This document shows, in pieces, positions 21,551 through 32,297 of a stretch of 64,000 bases of DNA. A program made the position numbers and the translations under genes. The notes under the pieces are model-generated. The model searched no databases and was not told the DNA's origin. It saw only the letters and a program-made list of their open reading frames with translations. The stretch covers positions 5,799,001 through 5,863,000 of the forward strand of contig BSWB01000002.1 in assembly GCA_033239125.1 (NCBI GenBank). Direction: 5' to 3'. The first letter of the stretch is position 1. Every line of letters begins with the position of its first letter. This stretch comes from Fagopyrum homotropicum (taxonomy: Eukaryota; Streptophyta; Magnoliopsida; Caryophyllales; Polygonaceae).

Positions 21551-22395
21551 ATTTTTTTTGAAGGGATTTTATAAATGTAACAGAGAGGGATTACAAGAGG
21601 CAACTCACCTTTAGTTCAACATAACATAGACAACTGAGGGAGATTAGGCAACATTACTAAAGTGTATGCCTAGGATCTTTGCCCAGCTTTGAAAATTGGT
21701 AGATCGATCTTTGCAATGGCTCGAAGTGTAGCTCTTAGTGGCATTGGTGATGTTGTGAGCGCAAGTAGAAGCGTGTGTGAACCGCTGGCTGTAAATGAGA
21801 TCATTTCTAGACTTCCAAATGAAGTAGATGTAGCTTGTGATTGTGGAGATAGTCACGTGAGCCATAAAATCGTTTTCCTGGGGTTTCATCTTACTGAACC
21901 AGTCCCAAAGGCTGCTGTTGTAGGAGTATGGGATAGGGATTCTGAGCCATTTTTAAATAAGATCAAGTACAAGGGTGGAGTAGTTGCAATTGTGGAAAAG
22001 GTGGTCTTCATCTTCCATATGAAGATTGCATAACTTGCAAGTACTGTCTTGGGTGATATTCCAATTTTGCAGCTTGGAAAGAGTTAGAAGGCGGTTGTGG
22101 CTGGTCAGCCAGGTGATGAAGCTGCATCTCGGCACATTCAGACCATTCCAGATAATACTGAAACTATAGGGAGGCTGAGGAGAGGGAGGTTTCCAGCAAA
22201 GGTCCTAGGCGGTAGAAGTGGAGAATCTACCATTCGGTTTGGTGGAGGTTGTAATGAAGCTTTGGCCATTGGAGGTCAGGATAATTTCATCTCGGACTTT
22301 GATAATTTGACACCATATATAAATGTGCTTATAGTTGTACTCGTAATTCCATATGATGTGATCTTTCAAGATATTTGCGTTAATCCAGTCCACCC
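21551..22395 (-). mobile_element. 5'-truncated LINE with 13-bp TSD
   Basis: The minus strand encodes, with frame breaks, a LINE C-terminal zinc-binding region (CSFITWLTSHNRL...CKLCNLHMEDEDHLFHNC) and a following region with YFIWKSRNDLIYSQ. This is the zf-RVT domain that ends many plant L1-type ORF2 proteins. A short T-run at 21552-21559 is the remains of the poly(A) tail. The target duplication AGATAATTAGAAT is at 21538-21550 and 22396-22408. Reverse transcriptase and endonuclease are absent, as in a 5'-truncated insertion. Confidence 0.8.
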
Positions 22396-22408
22396 AGATA
22401 ATTAGAAT

Positions 22409-23839
22409 TAAGGAGATGTAATTGTTTAAGGAGATAGATATGAAAATAAGTAAAATGGGTATTAATAAAATGAATATAATTGTGTAAAAATATAAAAAAG
22501 TATATTTTAAATTTTTATAGATGAAGAAAAAAAGCTAAATAAAATTGAAATTTTAACCTCAATATTATTTATAATTCTTATAATTAAAGTTTAATAAAAT
22601 TACATGATTCTTATATTCTAGTTTCCTTAATTTTTATAATATAATCTTTCTATCTCCTTCGTCCCCTTATCATTTGTATTATTGATATTATTGGTAAAGT
22701 ATGGTGCAATGCTAAAAAAAAAAAAATATTCCCTTCGGGTTCGTATTTTAAAAATTGCATATTTTGCCACTAAACTCTTAATATTATGATAGGCATTGTA
22801 GTGATAAGATAGATCCTTGTGATTAGGGAATAATTTCCTAGAATATAGATTTTCATGTTATCTTATTTTCCTTCTTTTATAGATTAGGTATCCTTATTAT
22901 TTTGTATGTTTATCGATATATGTATTGATCGCTGTAACCCTGAGTTTTAAGTGTTTACTTAGAGATTGATTATTTCTTTAGGGGCTTATATTGGTTTATA
23001 AACCATTTAAAAATGAACTTTTCAGTTCAAGGTTATTTTTGTTTTTATGAGTTTATTTTTTGTTTAAAATCCAATTTTGGTCTTGTGGTTTTCCATGTTG
23101 ATATTATTATTTGTTCAGCATTGGGTATTCAACGTTATTGTTCGGCTTTTGTAGAGGCATCTTTTGAAGTAAAGTAAACCCAAAAAATAAATTCCAAATA
23201 AACAACCTTATTTATATAAACCCATCAAGAAATAAACCTGAAAATAAACTATAAACACATATAAACTCATTTAGTTTATAAACGCGAAAATAAACTAATG
23301 TGCAAGTAAACAAGTCCTTAGTTTAAAGGTTCACGTAATAATTTGGATCAATTGTTTACCTTAAATATCCTATTTAGTTTTTTATTAATAAAAAAAATAT
23401 ATTGATATGCATATTATAAAACACTAGTTTTTTTAACCAATTAGTGTCATCAAACACAATTACCCATAAAGTTGGTGTTAATTAACATTATTTGTCATTA
23501 ATTTTCTGCACAATACTATTATAATACTACATTTGTTTTCTCAATTATTATTATAATGATATTGTTTTGTATTATTGTAAATTTTATGTATATAAGATAT
23601 GAGACAAATAACTAATTTACCTATATAGAATCTTCTATTTATTTAGCAATCACATTTGAACTTATCCAATTCCTCCTGCCTAATGATGTCATATCATTCT
23701 TTTTTTTTTTTTTTATAACAAATCTACTTCATTCATGAAAGAATATCTTACAACAACATATTATCTAATCTTACGGGTAAATTTAAATGGGAGATTTTTA
23801 GAGAGAAAGACATAAAATTAAGGGGACGGTCCGCGTATT
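22409..23839. other. AT-rich spacer with unclassified repeats
   Basis: A region near 22980-23330 has loosely inverted TTTATAAAC-type blocks and could be an old MITE. The part near 22800-22950 (CCTAGAATATAG...) could be LTR-derived. Neither has a clear terminus or TSD, and no gene is seen. Confidence 0.3.
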
Positions 23840-24797
23840 ATTACGACACTATAGTTCATATCAAATTTAGACGTTATTAGAGGGGGAGAAATTAAAAATA
23901 GGCGTCGTCGGGATGTGCATATATTAACAATAATGATAACTTTGCCACATTTTGACAGTGTTCAATGCTTACTTCTTAAATTAATCACCCTCCAAGGTTT
24001 ACCTCTAACAATAACCGCGATTGATCTAATAGATGAGCAACCATATTACCATCCTTTTTACAAAAGACCAACAAATATTTTTCTTTAACGAAATATGAAT
24101 GTCTTAAAATCACCCCTAACCTTTCCAATTTCATCGCTTGTGTGTGTTAGGGATATACATAATGATATATCCCCTAACAAAAGATCGACCAAGATTTACC
24201 TTCGTCTCGAAGATAACGTTCTGTATCCGCCTATCACACACCTCTGCACAACACAACCCACCTAATGGTCTCCGCTTCCGCATTCAAAGATTTAGTTCTA
24301 ATTTGGATCGATTTCATCCCATAGACTACCTAACTTTTGGACAATTTAATGGAATATGAAAAAGAATATAAAGTTAATGGAAATGGGGATATATCATTCT
24401 TAATAATTTAATCTAAATTTCAACAAACGAATAGAGGAAGAATCACTAAGAAACGAATGGACCAAGACACAAACTTGTAGGCAAAGCTAGTTGGGCTCAA
24501 GTGAAAAGTAAAGGAACAAATAATGAGTTGGTTGGTGACAATCAACTCCAAAAATATGCCATACTTCGAGTTGTCACATAGAATCGCCGAATGGTCTATC
24601 TAAAGTAATTCGATTAAGTAAACTTGTAGCCTTTATTAAGTTATCGTAGAACCAGATATGAAATATTCGATTCTTTAATAACTCTAACATGATTTATTCT
24701 TGGTTTTATGAACCGTAGAGAGGGGTGATGTGCATATGAGCGTACATACGTGTTAGATTCAATTAGCTCACCAACCTTATATACAGACTCAGAATTA

Positions 24798-24954
24798 TAG
24801 ACATGTTCAAATCCTGGCCCGGCCGTCCGGGAAAACGGGTGAGTATGAACAAACGAAGAGCCCTGACCGGACCAAAAAGCTCGGCCCGTCGGGCCAGATC
24901 CGGACACATCGCTAGGCCCGGCCGGGCCAAAAAAACCCACTCCGCTGGCCCGGC

Positions 24955-24987
<33 letters not shown>

Positions 24988-25293
24988 TATATTGTATTTA
25001 TCATATATAATAAGTATAAATATAAAATATTTAGTATAATTATAATAAATTTAATATATTTTACATAAATATCTTAAATATAATACATATCTTTTTTAAA
25101 ATCATATTAACAATCATTTTTTAAAAATATTTTTAAAAAATTAAAAAATGGGTATCCGCAGGCCTGACCGTCTGTCCGACCGGGCCGGGTACGGCAGCCT
25201 TTTCAGGTCCGGTAGCCGGGCCGAGCCCAACCCGAATCCGGATAAACGAGTTTAATATTTTATAATGTCCGATCCGAGCCCACCCCAAACCAG
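24798..25293. mobile_element. GC-rich hAT-like insertion in array unit 2
   Basis: The block is absent from the matching position in unit 3. It begins TAGACATG, the same start as the 38468 hAT element, and contains many GGCCCGGCC / CCGGGCCG motifs around a (TA)n tract. Flanks read AGAATTAT and AGAATATT, a possible diverged 8-bp TSD. The right end lacks the expected inverse CATGTCTA, so it is degenerate or mis-bounded. No ORF. Confidence 0.45.
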
Positions 25294-25448
25294 AATATTA
25301 GCATATCTGACAGAATATATGCGTTTAAACGTGGGACCTTATATCTCCGACAAAAGGCAAAGCCTGGACCGGGTTGAAAAGTAAAGCAACATATAATGAT
25401 TTAGTTAATAAGAATCAATACCAAAGTTAAGCTATGTCCTACTTAAGA

Positions 25449-25530
25449 AAGCACACATCATCTACCCACGTAACCATCGATCATTCAATCGATCTATATA
25501 TAACGTACCCTTAAAAAATATGGCATAGTT
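25449..25530 (+). promoter_or_regulatory. Conserved TATA-containing promoter block, gene 2
   Basis: Contains CACATCATCTACCCACGTAA, a TATATATAA box near 25494-25502 and then TAAAAAATATGGCATA, the same layout as in front of genes 1 and 3. Confidence 0.6.
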
Positions 25531-25555
25531 AGCACAAAGAGAGTCGATCGCCAAG

Positions 25556-25759
25556 ATGAGTGAAGCTGTCCAGCAAAACGGAGACGGAGGTCAAGGAAGT
25601 GACACTGTCCCAGATCTTCAAAACGAGCTTGAGAAGAAGCATGAGCTTGAAGTTGCGAAGAAGGATGTAATAAGCAATGAGCCTGCAGAGAAAGAGGGAG
25701 AAAATAGCGGTTGTTTTCAGAATATTTTGTCATGGTTTCAGCGTATTTGCTGCGTCTAA
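25556..25759 (+). CDS. Small protein of unknown function, CC-tail family, gene 2
   Basis: A 67-residue intronless protein. The N-terminus MSEAVQQNGDGGQGS resembles one repeat unit of gene 3. A charged middle (NELEKKHELEVAKKD) could form a short helix. The tail SGCFQNILSWFQRICCV keeps the family pattern C-F-x2-I-L-S-W-[FI]-Q-R-x-C-C-hydrophobic-stop. The start follows a CCAAG context conserved in the three genes. The 3' flank carries the shared TACATACGTATGTGG and an AATAAA signal. Function unknown; conservation of the tail while the N-terminus varies suggests that the tail is the functional or anchoring part. Confidence 0.65.
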   Translation: MSEAVQQNGDGGQGSDTVPDLQNELEKKHELEVAKKDVISNEPAEKEGENSGCFQNILSWFQRICCV

Positions 25760-25830
25760 TTGTACCTATACATACGTATGTGGCTACTTATGTATCTCAA
25801 TCTATAAAGTTGCAATAAATTTGTTTTACA

Positions 25831-26560
25831 ATGCTTCGGTTACGGTTTCGGTTTTTGGGTTTGCAAGCATGTTTTCGGTTTTAGTATGAACCGAACCTAT
25901 GTAATTGGTTCATTGTCGGTTTGAAGCTAAACCCAACCGTCTTTTGCAGTTGAAAGCCGAACCTAAACCGATGAAATCGGTTGTGGTTTAGGTTTTATAT
26001 GTTTTTTGTTAACGGTTCAGTCGATTCGGGTTGGTTTTGAACCGATGTTTAACCTTATTATCTATCCATTTAACACATCACTTTATTGAGTTGAAATTAA
26101 ATATATGTTTGAAATTAATAAGTTACATGACTAGTTTAAACTCACAAATGTAACCGTTATTCAACTGCATATGTCGTAGCTCCAGATGGGATGAAAACGG
26201 ACACCGGACGGCCAACGACAAATACTAGATGGTTATCTTGCTTGTCTCCATCCTGTATGGCTGCCCGTTTAAGCATTTGACAATTTAATAAAATTGATTT
26301 TCTCATTGGTCTTGTTGGAACTATAAGACCCGTAACTCCGTGAGTAATACTTTTAAAGCTCTTTTGAAGATTAACAACTCTGTAGTAACACAAATGTCAG
26401 ACTTCAAAGGAAAGATGACTGAAATCGGATCGTCATAAATCTACATTCAACTTCAATGGTCTCCACTCGAATCTTCAATCTTCAATCAATTTCAATGGTC
26501 TTCACTCGACTCTTCAATCTTCAATCAATGTTTATATTCTACCAAAGCACAGATCGATGT
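25831..26560. other. TE-like spacer, with an unexplained exon-like frame
   Basis: About 25840-26060 has repeated GGTTTCGGTT / AACCGAACC motifs in both orientations, like the subterminal repeats of a small hAT element, without a defined TSD. On the minus strand 26393-26157 is an open frame that starts after an acceptor-like TTACTACAG and ends at a stop, but lacks an ATG. I do not recognise it; it could be an exon relic. Confidence 0.3.
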
Positions 26561-26844
26561 ATTGATGCGACATTATAGTTGAGATCAAATTTAGACATTA
26601 TAAAGAAAAATATATTTTGAAAAAAAAGAAGGTTGGGCACCATTAGTGCACATATTAAAAATAATAATAACTTTTGCACTATATATTTATTTTGTTATTT
26701 TATATATGTCTTTAGCAATTCTGATCTAAATCACTCTCCAAGGTTTAACTCTATCAATGGACCCGATTGATCCAATAGATGAGCAATTATATTACCATCC
26801 CTCTTAACCCGACCATATTCTTTCTACTCTTCAACGAACTATGA

Positions 26845-27190
26845 ACTAGTGTATTACCCGTACTTTGTGCGGGTTGAGTTTTAATAAATATTTAATACTT
26901 AAAAATTTATATGTATATTTTTGTAAAATAAAAATCCGGAGAATGAAATTATAATCATTATTATAATTTTTAATTATCTTTTAAGTATTTATCTCTTTTA
27001 ATTAATTATATTTTTAAATTGATTTGTTAAGATATGTTTGTTGGTAAAAAAAATCCGTAAAAATTTTAAAAATTAATTTTCAATTTATATTAACATTTAG
27101 AGATTACTTTTTTTAAAAAAATTTTAGGCTTCGAGAAACGTGGTGTTGACACGTGGCAATAGAGGTTTCTGCTTTAATATATATATAAGA
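26845..27190. mobile_element. Unclassified repeat (TTACCCGTACTTTGTGCGGG end)
   Basis: The left end ACTAGTGTATTACCCGTACT with GTGCGGG and the right end with GTTGACACGTGGCA followed by a TA run resemble a widespread plant non-coding repeat type. It lies inside array unit 3 and has no counterpart in unit 2. No TSD or ORF. Confidence 0.3.
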
Positions 27191-28089
27191 TATCACAAAA
27201 TCACCCCTAACACCTGCATTTCCATTGCTTGTGTTAGGGGTATATTATTATCATATAAAAAGTGATAATGATATATCCCCTAACCAAAGATCAAGGTTTG
27301 TGTTACCCCGTCTCGAAGAAACGTTTTGCATCCGTCTCTAACACTTCTTGCCCAACCCACCAAATGGTCTTCGCTTCCACATTTGAAGGTTTAGTTATAA
27401 TTTTGATCGATTACATCCTCATAAACAATAATTTTTTTTATCCGTCTAGTTTTTAGACCGTTGTATGGAATATGAAAAAGAATAGAAAGTCGATGAAAAT
27501 GGAGATAATATTATTAATAATAATTTAACTTAAAGCTCAATAAACAAATAGAGGATTAATAAATAAGAAACGAACAAATCAAGACACGAAATTTTAAGCA
27601 AAGCTAATCGGGCCCAAGTGAAAAGTAAAGGAACAAGTATTGAGTTAGTAACAATCAACTCCAAAAAATATGCCATACTTCGAGTTGTCAAAGAGAATCG
27701 CCATGATGAGGGATCCATGTTCTTGCCAAGAATCAAATTCAAAATTATCTTATTATACGAGCTTACTTATTAAGTATACAATTATATTATAGGACGATTT
27801 GTTAGCGGGTTATCTAATGTAATTCGATTAAGTAAAGTTCATAGAACCAACATGTAATATTCGATTCTTTAATCATCTCAACATGTTAAAGTCCAACAGA
27901 AACAAATCGTGCAACAAAGTCATGTCCTTACGAGCATACATACATGTTAAGGCACAAATGATTCACTGGCCTTATATGTTAAGCTCAGTTAACCACTTTA
28001 AGCGTGGGACCTTATTTTCTCCAACACAAAGACAAAGCTATCCGGGTCGTGTGAAAAGCAAAGGATCAAATAAATGCCAAAGTTATGGC

Positions 28090-28165
28090 ACACTACACAT
28101 CATTAACCCACGTAACCATCGATTATATATAACCCTACGAAAATATAGCATACGTAGCACAAATA
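28090..28165 (+). promoter_or_regulatory. Conserved TATA-containing promoter block, gene 3
   Basis: CACATCATTAACCCACGTAA, a TATATATAA box (about 28125-28133) and GAAAATATAGCATACG, matching the blocks before genes 1 and 2. Confidence 0.6.
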
Positions 28166-28194
28166 GAATCAAACTGTCAAGGCAAATCGGCAAG

Positions 28195-28518
28195 ATGAGT
28201 GAACCAACTGTACCACAAAACGGAGACGGAGCTCCGATGAGTGAACCAACTGTACCACAAAACGGAGACGGAGCTCCGATGAGTGACCCAGCTGTACCAC
28301 AAAACGTTAACGGAGACGAAGCTCAGATAAGTGACCCTGCACCACAAAACGTTAACGGAGACGGAACTCGGACGAGTGGCTCAGTCCCACATCTTCAAGC
28401 CAAGCTTGAGGAAGAGCATGAGACTGAAGCTGCCAAGGAGCAAATGCTTGACCAGGGAGATAATTGCGGCTGTTTTCACAAGTTTTTGTCATGGATTCAA
28501 CGTGCTTGCTGCTTTTAA
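28195..28518 (+). CDS. Small protein of unknown function, CC-tail family, gene 3 (repeat-expanded)
   Basis: A 107-residue intronless protein. Residues 1-14 and 15-28 are identical (MSEPTVPQNGDGAP), encoded by an exact 42-bp tandem duplication. Two more diverged copies follow (MSDPAVPQNVNGDEAQ and ISDPAPQNVNGDGT). A charged middle (LEEEHETEAAKEQ) leads to the family tail CGCFHKFLSWIQRACCF. The frame is open far upstream, but the start was set at 28195 because it is the ATG after the shared TATA box and CAAG context. The N-terminal growth compared with genes 1 and 2 shows active repeat expansion. Function unknown. Confidence 0.65.
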   Translation: MSEPTVPQNGDGAPMSEPTVPQNGDGAPMSDPAVPQNVNGDEAQISDPAPQNVNGDGTRTSGSVPHLQAKLEEEHETEAAKEQMLDQGDNCGCFHKFLSWIQRACCF

Positions 28519-28677
28519 TGTACGTATACATACGTGTGTGGCTGCATATGTATCTCTATTTATAAAAGCTGCAATAAAAATTACTTTACATAAGCCCGAA
28601 TGTACACTAGCTATCCTCATTGGAAGCGTATACAAGTGCTCTATTCCGATGTAGACGGACCGTAGAGTGGAGTGTGT

Positions 28678-28998
28678 TAAGCATGTCCACAGGTCACGGG
28701 TCACCCGTGATCCGACGGGTTACGGATACGGGTAAGAGTCGAGGTGATCCTTACCCGTGACCCGGCGGGTCGACCCCCCAAACCTCAATTTTGAAAAAAA
28801 AAATTAAAAAAAATGTACCAATGTCTAAAAGGGTCGACCCGGCGGGTCATCTTTTTTTTTTTTTTTTAAATGGGTTTTAAAACAAAAGGGCCGACCCGCC
28901 GGGTCTGACCCGTGACCCGGCGGGTCGGCCATTTATACGGGTCCGGGTCACCCTTCCCGGACCCTTGACCGGGCGGGTCCGACCCGTGGACATGCTTA
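28678..28998. mobile_element. hAT-type MITE, TSD GAGTGTGT
   Basis: A 321-bp element with termini TAAGCATGTCCAC and the exact inverse GTGGACATGCTTA. A perfect 8-bp duplication GAGTGTGT lies at 28670-28677 and 28999-29006. The interior consists of GACCCGGCGGGTC-type palindromic units. Non-coding; probably mobilised in trans by a hAT transposase. Confidence 0.85.
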
Positions 28999-29006
28999 GA
29001 GTGTGT

Positions 29007-29408
29007 TTAGTGCGGCACACATTGGGACCGGACCGGAAATTATGGTCCGGTCCTGGACCGTAGTTGAAAATTTCCGGTCCGGTCCAAGATATTACGGTCC
29101 GGTCAAGAACCGTAATGTTCCGGTCCAGACTGAAATTTTTATACTTTCATTATTTTTTAACTAGAACAACATCTGGTTCGGTCCGGTGCGGTCCAAATCC
29201 GGACTGGACCGGATTTAATCCATACAAAATATATATTTAAGAAAATAAAGAAACGAAATGAAAATTAAACGGTCCAGACCGGACCGTGGTGGACCGGCCC
29301 ATAACGGTCCGGTCAGGTCCATGGACCGTTTCATAATAAACCTGAGACGGTCCGGTACATGACTTTACGGTCCGGTCCAGTCCGGTCCGGACCGTTTGGA
29401 CAACCTTA
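29007..29408. mobile_element. Second GC-rich hAT-like element abutting the first
   Basis: Dense GGTCCGG / CCGGACC motifs in both orientations end at GTTTGGACAACCTTA, followed by GGTGTGTT, which resembles the GAGTGTGT on the left. Terminal inverted repeats are poorly matched on the left. It may have landed in or beside the target duplication of its neighbour. Confidence 0.5.
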
Positions 29409-30934
29409 GGTGTGTTAAAGTCCGATACAAACAGATCGTAGAGTGAGGATCGTGTGTATACAAATTCGTGTTAGGTCCAAACTCATAATCTCAACAGCGT
29501 TCTATCCTGAAAATCAAGTGCAACATTAGTAGTACGAGTCAAGATTCTCTATTGCGCTTTCTCTATTGGTATCGTGCTACACTCATTTGATTGGTCCACG
29601 TAATATTTTTTTTATCATTATTTTCAAAATTTAAGAAATATTATAAAACTTTTACATATCTATCATTTCTCTCCAGAGATGAAACTTCAAATCGGCCACT
29701 TCGCAAGCATCCTTAAGCAAAGAGACGTGGATTTTGCCATGATTTCGATCGGATAATTTTGTGCCATAATCATGGATGAGCCCTTCCTAAAGACGATTTG
29801 CGAGAGTTACTTGTGTTCGAACGTATTGTATTTTTTAATGATTAATTTAAGGGAAATTTTGGATGGTACCCTCGTGGTTTGGGGTATTCCGAATTTTGCC
29901 CACCAGTTTTTTCAAGTTCGGATGGTACCCTTAAATTTATGTTGTTTTTCGGATTTTGCCCAAATTCATTACAAGGAAAAGTATGTGCTTAGAAGTTCAG
30001 ATCATATACCTATCCTAATGAGCACATCAAGAGCATATCACTATATCTCCCAATCGAAGATGATCAAATTCAAGAAGAAGGAAAAAAAACAAAGTTAACC
30101 CGAGTGCGACAAATCCGGATCATGATCAAAAGCCCGATTTCTTGACAAAACAACTCACAACTTGATTCTTTAGCTAGTTAAGGGGCAGTGCTTTGTGTCC
30201 GGTGGTTTGAGCCGCTGTCTCCTACGAAAAATGATTTGTCTATATGCAAAAGTGATGGCACAAATGGTAGGAATCATGGATTTATATTACCTCATTAATT
30301 TTACAGTTTAAATAATTGAAATGGGTGTAGCAAAATGTGCAATAAACTCGAGTAATACACCGATATTATATAGTAGACTCGTAACGTTCCTACTTTAAAT
30401 GCAATGACTTATTATCTCCAATAGGTTCTCCCGCCCTTTATACCTTATATCATTGCATGTAATTTGCGAATCTCTCTCTCTCTCTTCGTTTCTTCCCTTC
30501 GTTTGGAGACGCAAGCGAAAGAATAGATTTATACAACGTAATTTTGATTCAAATTTCAAATGTATACCAGATTAATCTCGAGAAAGAATTAACGTAGTTC
30601 AAACATACAACTTTTTTCCGTCGATTGAAGGTTACTTGAGAGAAAATCAATGTTGTTTTATATCTATATATGAAAAACGCAAATTAATCTTATTAACTAA
30701 ACAAAAAATCAAAACTTACCTTACATAGTTATATTTTTTCAAAAAGAAGTAAGGATTTTCATTAATGAAATATATAGTTTTCTATTTAAATTAGTTTCTT
30801 ACTTCATTAAGAAATCTAGTTCTTCGTATATTGACCATGGATTAATTCATGAGTTTATCACTCATATACCTTTTTAGTGAATTTCCGACGCATTTTTATT
30901 TTTCACAATTGTAAAACACAACAAACTCCGTTAT
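29409..30934. other. Intergenic spacer, 3' side of inhibitor gene 1
   Basis: A repeated phrase (GGATGGTACCC ... GGTACCC, about 29862-29935) is probably repeat-derived and makes a 108-residue open frame at 29772-30098 that looks non-genic. A (CT)n tract lies near 30472-30485. No gene is recognised. Confidence 0.4.
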
Positions 30935-31477
30935 TCAATGAATCATTTCGACGAAATTAAAAGAAATTTCACACAGTTGAAACATCTCGTCGTTAGATTG
31001 TGTTAAAGGCAAAGTTTCGCTTTTTTTCTCTTTAAACCCACGTTCGCAATCCAACGGCACAAAACTAACGTCGCTCGTATGAGTAACCGCCGATCGGTAA
31101 TTCTTCTCCCGAAATGCCTTCAACGCATCTTCTAATGAACCTTCCACATCCGAGTAAATCTTAGCGCAAGCATCCAACTTCTCTTTTACAAAAGTGTTGA
31201 AATTGGGGTTCGCTTGAAATGTCTTGATTTGCGATTGAATTGCGACGCTCTTTTTGAGCGTCATTTCGAGTATGATTTCCGTAAGTCCCTCGAGATTTGC
31301 GGTTTCACTTCTCGGGTCCGATTGCAAGAAGTTGACGCATACTTGATAGTTTGGGATGTATTGGTCGTTTTGTGAGATTTTCTTGCATATCTCTATTATG
31401 AGTTGTGTGTCTCCATAGGAAGAATGCAATACAACAAAGAGGATTGAAATGGCTACGGAAATAATCAATTGAGACAT
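30935..31477 (-). CDS. Invertase / pectin methylesterase inhibitor family protein 1
   Basis: A 180-residue secreted protein. Residues 1-22 form a hydrophobic signal peptide ending near SSYGD. Cys31 and Cys47 in the IC...YQVC hairpin and Cys104 and Cys144 match the two disulfide pairs of the PMEI/invertase-inhibitor four-helix bundle (a fifth Cys is at 169). The DTQLIxxxCKxxSxxxxxIPNYxxCVxFLQSDP block and the LEDALKA motif fit the subgroup often called putative invertase inhibitors (plane-tree pollen allergen type). Such proteins inhibit apoplastic or vacuolar invertases or pectin methylesterases; the target cannot be told from sequence. The gene is intronless, as usual for the family. A TATA-rich run lies 25-45 bp upstream (31502-31523). 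It is 46% or so similar by eye to the paralogue at 36065-36613. Confidence 0.9.
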   Translation of the reverse strand: MSQLIISVAISILFVVLHSSYGDTQLIIEICKKISQNDQYIPNYQVCVNFLQSDPRSETANLEGLTEIILEMTLKKSVAIQSQIKTFQANPNFNTFVKEKLDACAKIYSDVEGSLEDALKAFREKNYRSAVTHTSDVSFVPLDCERGFKEKKSETLPLTQSNDEMFQLCEISFNFVEMIH

Positions 31478-31501
31478 TTTTTTGGGAGAACTTTTGGATG
31501 T

Positions 31502-31523
31502 GTATCAATATATATATATACAC
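31502..31523 (-). promoter_or_regulatory. TATA-box region of inhibitor gene 1
   Basis: TATATATATATA run just upstream of the ATG at 31477. The distance is short, so the true transcription start may use a different element. Confidence 0.35.
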
Positions 31524-31631
31524 GATCTTTTCTTTTTTATTTAAGATATGGTTCAACTCATCGAATATTATCTACTTATACCTAATGATTTGTTCTCGTG
31601 TTTCTTCATTTGTCGATTTTGCAGCAATGTT

Positions 31632-32280
31632 TTTTTTTTTTTTTTTTTTTTTTTTTTGAAAAGTTAATATATTGAATCAAGGAAGGGATTTACATGTCCC
31701 ATCAAGGGCAAAGGAACCGAACAATTACAGTGACATAGGAAGCAGTAGACAAGGCCAAGATGTCCGATTACATGAGTTGGATTCCAAGTGTGTTAGCCCA
31801 GGAGAGAGTAAGTGTGGATCTATCCTTCCAGTGGTGAGTGAAGTGGTTTTTGGTTGCAAGGATGATATTGTGAGCACATGATGCTTCATGGGTCACAACT
31901 TGGTTGAAGATCAGGTCGTTTCGAGCCTTCCAGATGAAGTAAACGAAGTTGAGAAGCGTGGCAATTCTGATGTGGGAGATGAGATGATGTTTGTGAGGTT
32001 TGAGCGAGGCGAGCCAAGTCCAAATGTTGTTCATGTAGGGGAAAGGAGCAGGAATTCTCAACCACCTGGAGATGAGCGTGAGCGTGGTAGTGGCGAAGCG
32101 GCAGTTGTGGAACAGGTGAATTTTATCTTCGGGTCTTTCATTGCAGAGGTAGCAAGTGTCGCGTTGGGCGACGTTCCAGGCAAGTAACTTGACGAGGGTG
32201 GGAAGTCGTTGATGTGAAGCAATCCAAGCGATGAAGCTGCTCTTCGGGGTGTTGGTTCTCTTCCAAATGTTGGTGTACAA
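31632..32280 (-). mobile_element. 5'-truncated LINE with 17-bp TSD and poly(A)
   Basis: The plus-strand T-run at about 31631-31657 is the poly(A) tail of a minus-strand insertion. The 17-bp duplication GATTTTGCAGCAATGTT lies at 31615-31631 and 32281-32297. The 170-residue open frame 32280-31768 is the C-terminal LINE region: zf-RVT (SSFIAWIASHQRLPTL...CYLCNERPEDKIHLFHNC) followed by FVYFIWKARNDLIFNQ. The frame is unbroken, so the insertion is younger than the copy at 21551-22395. It sits 140 bp 5' of inhibitor gene 1. Confidence 0.9.
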
Positions 32281-32297
32281 GATTTTGCAGCAATGTT

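Larger units (their letters stand above)
19680..28590 (+). repeat. Tandem segmental array of a small-gene family, three units
   Basis: Three homologous units lie at about 19680-20690, 23840-25830 and 26560-28590. Each has, in order, a block with CCC(T)AAC and CCACCAAATGG motifs, a ~200-bp stretch ending AAAAGTAAAGGAACAA, a truncated first gene copy, a second AAAGTAAAGGAACAA-type block, a TATA-containing promoter, and one complete small gene with a conserved 3' end (TACATACGTATGTGG). Units 2 and 3 also share sequence further upstream (GATCTAATAGATGAGCAA, near 24011 and 26770). Later TE insertions separate the units. Confidence 0.75.

Noticed and set aside
25494..25733. Minus-strand frame over small gene 2
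   Set aside because: Antisense shadow of the plus-strand gene, which has conserved paralogues.
27883..28194. Upstream open frame in front of small gene 3
   Set aside because: It also spans the promoter and TATA box; homologous sequence in the other units is non-coding.
29772..30098. 108-residue open frame
   Set aside because: It covers a repeated GGATGGTACCC-type sequence and has no recognisable domain or promoter.
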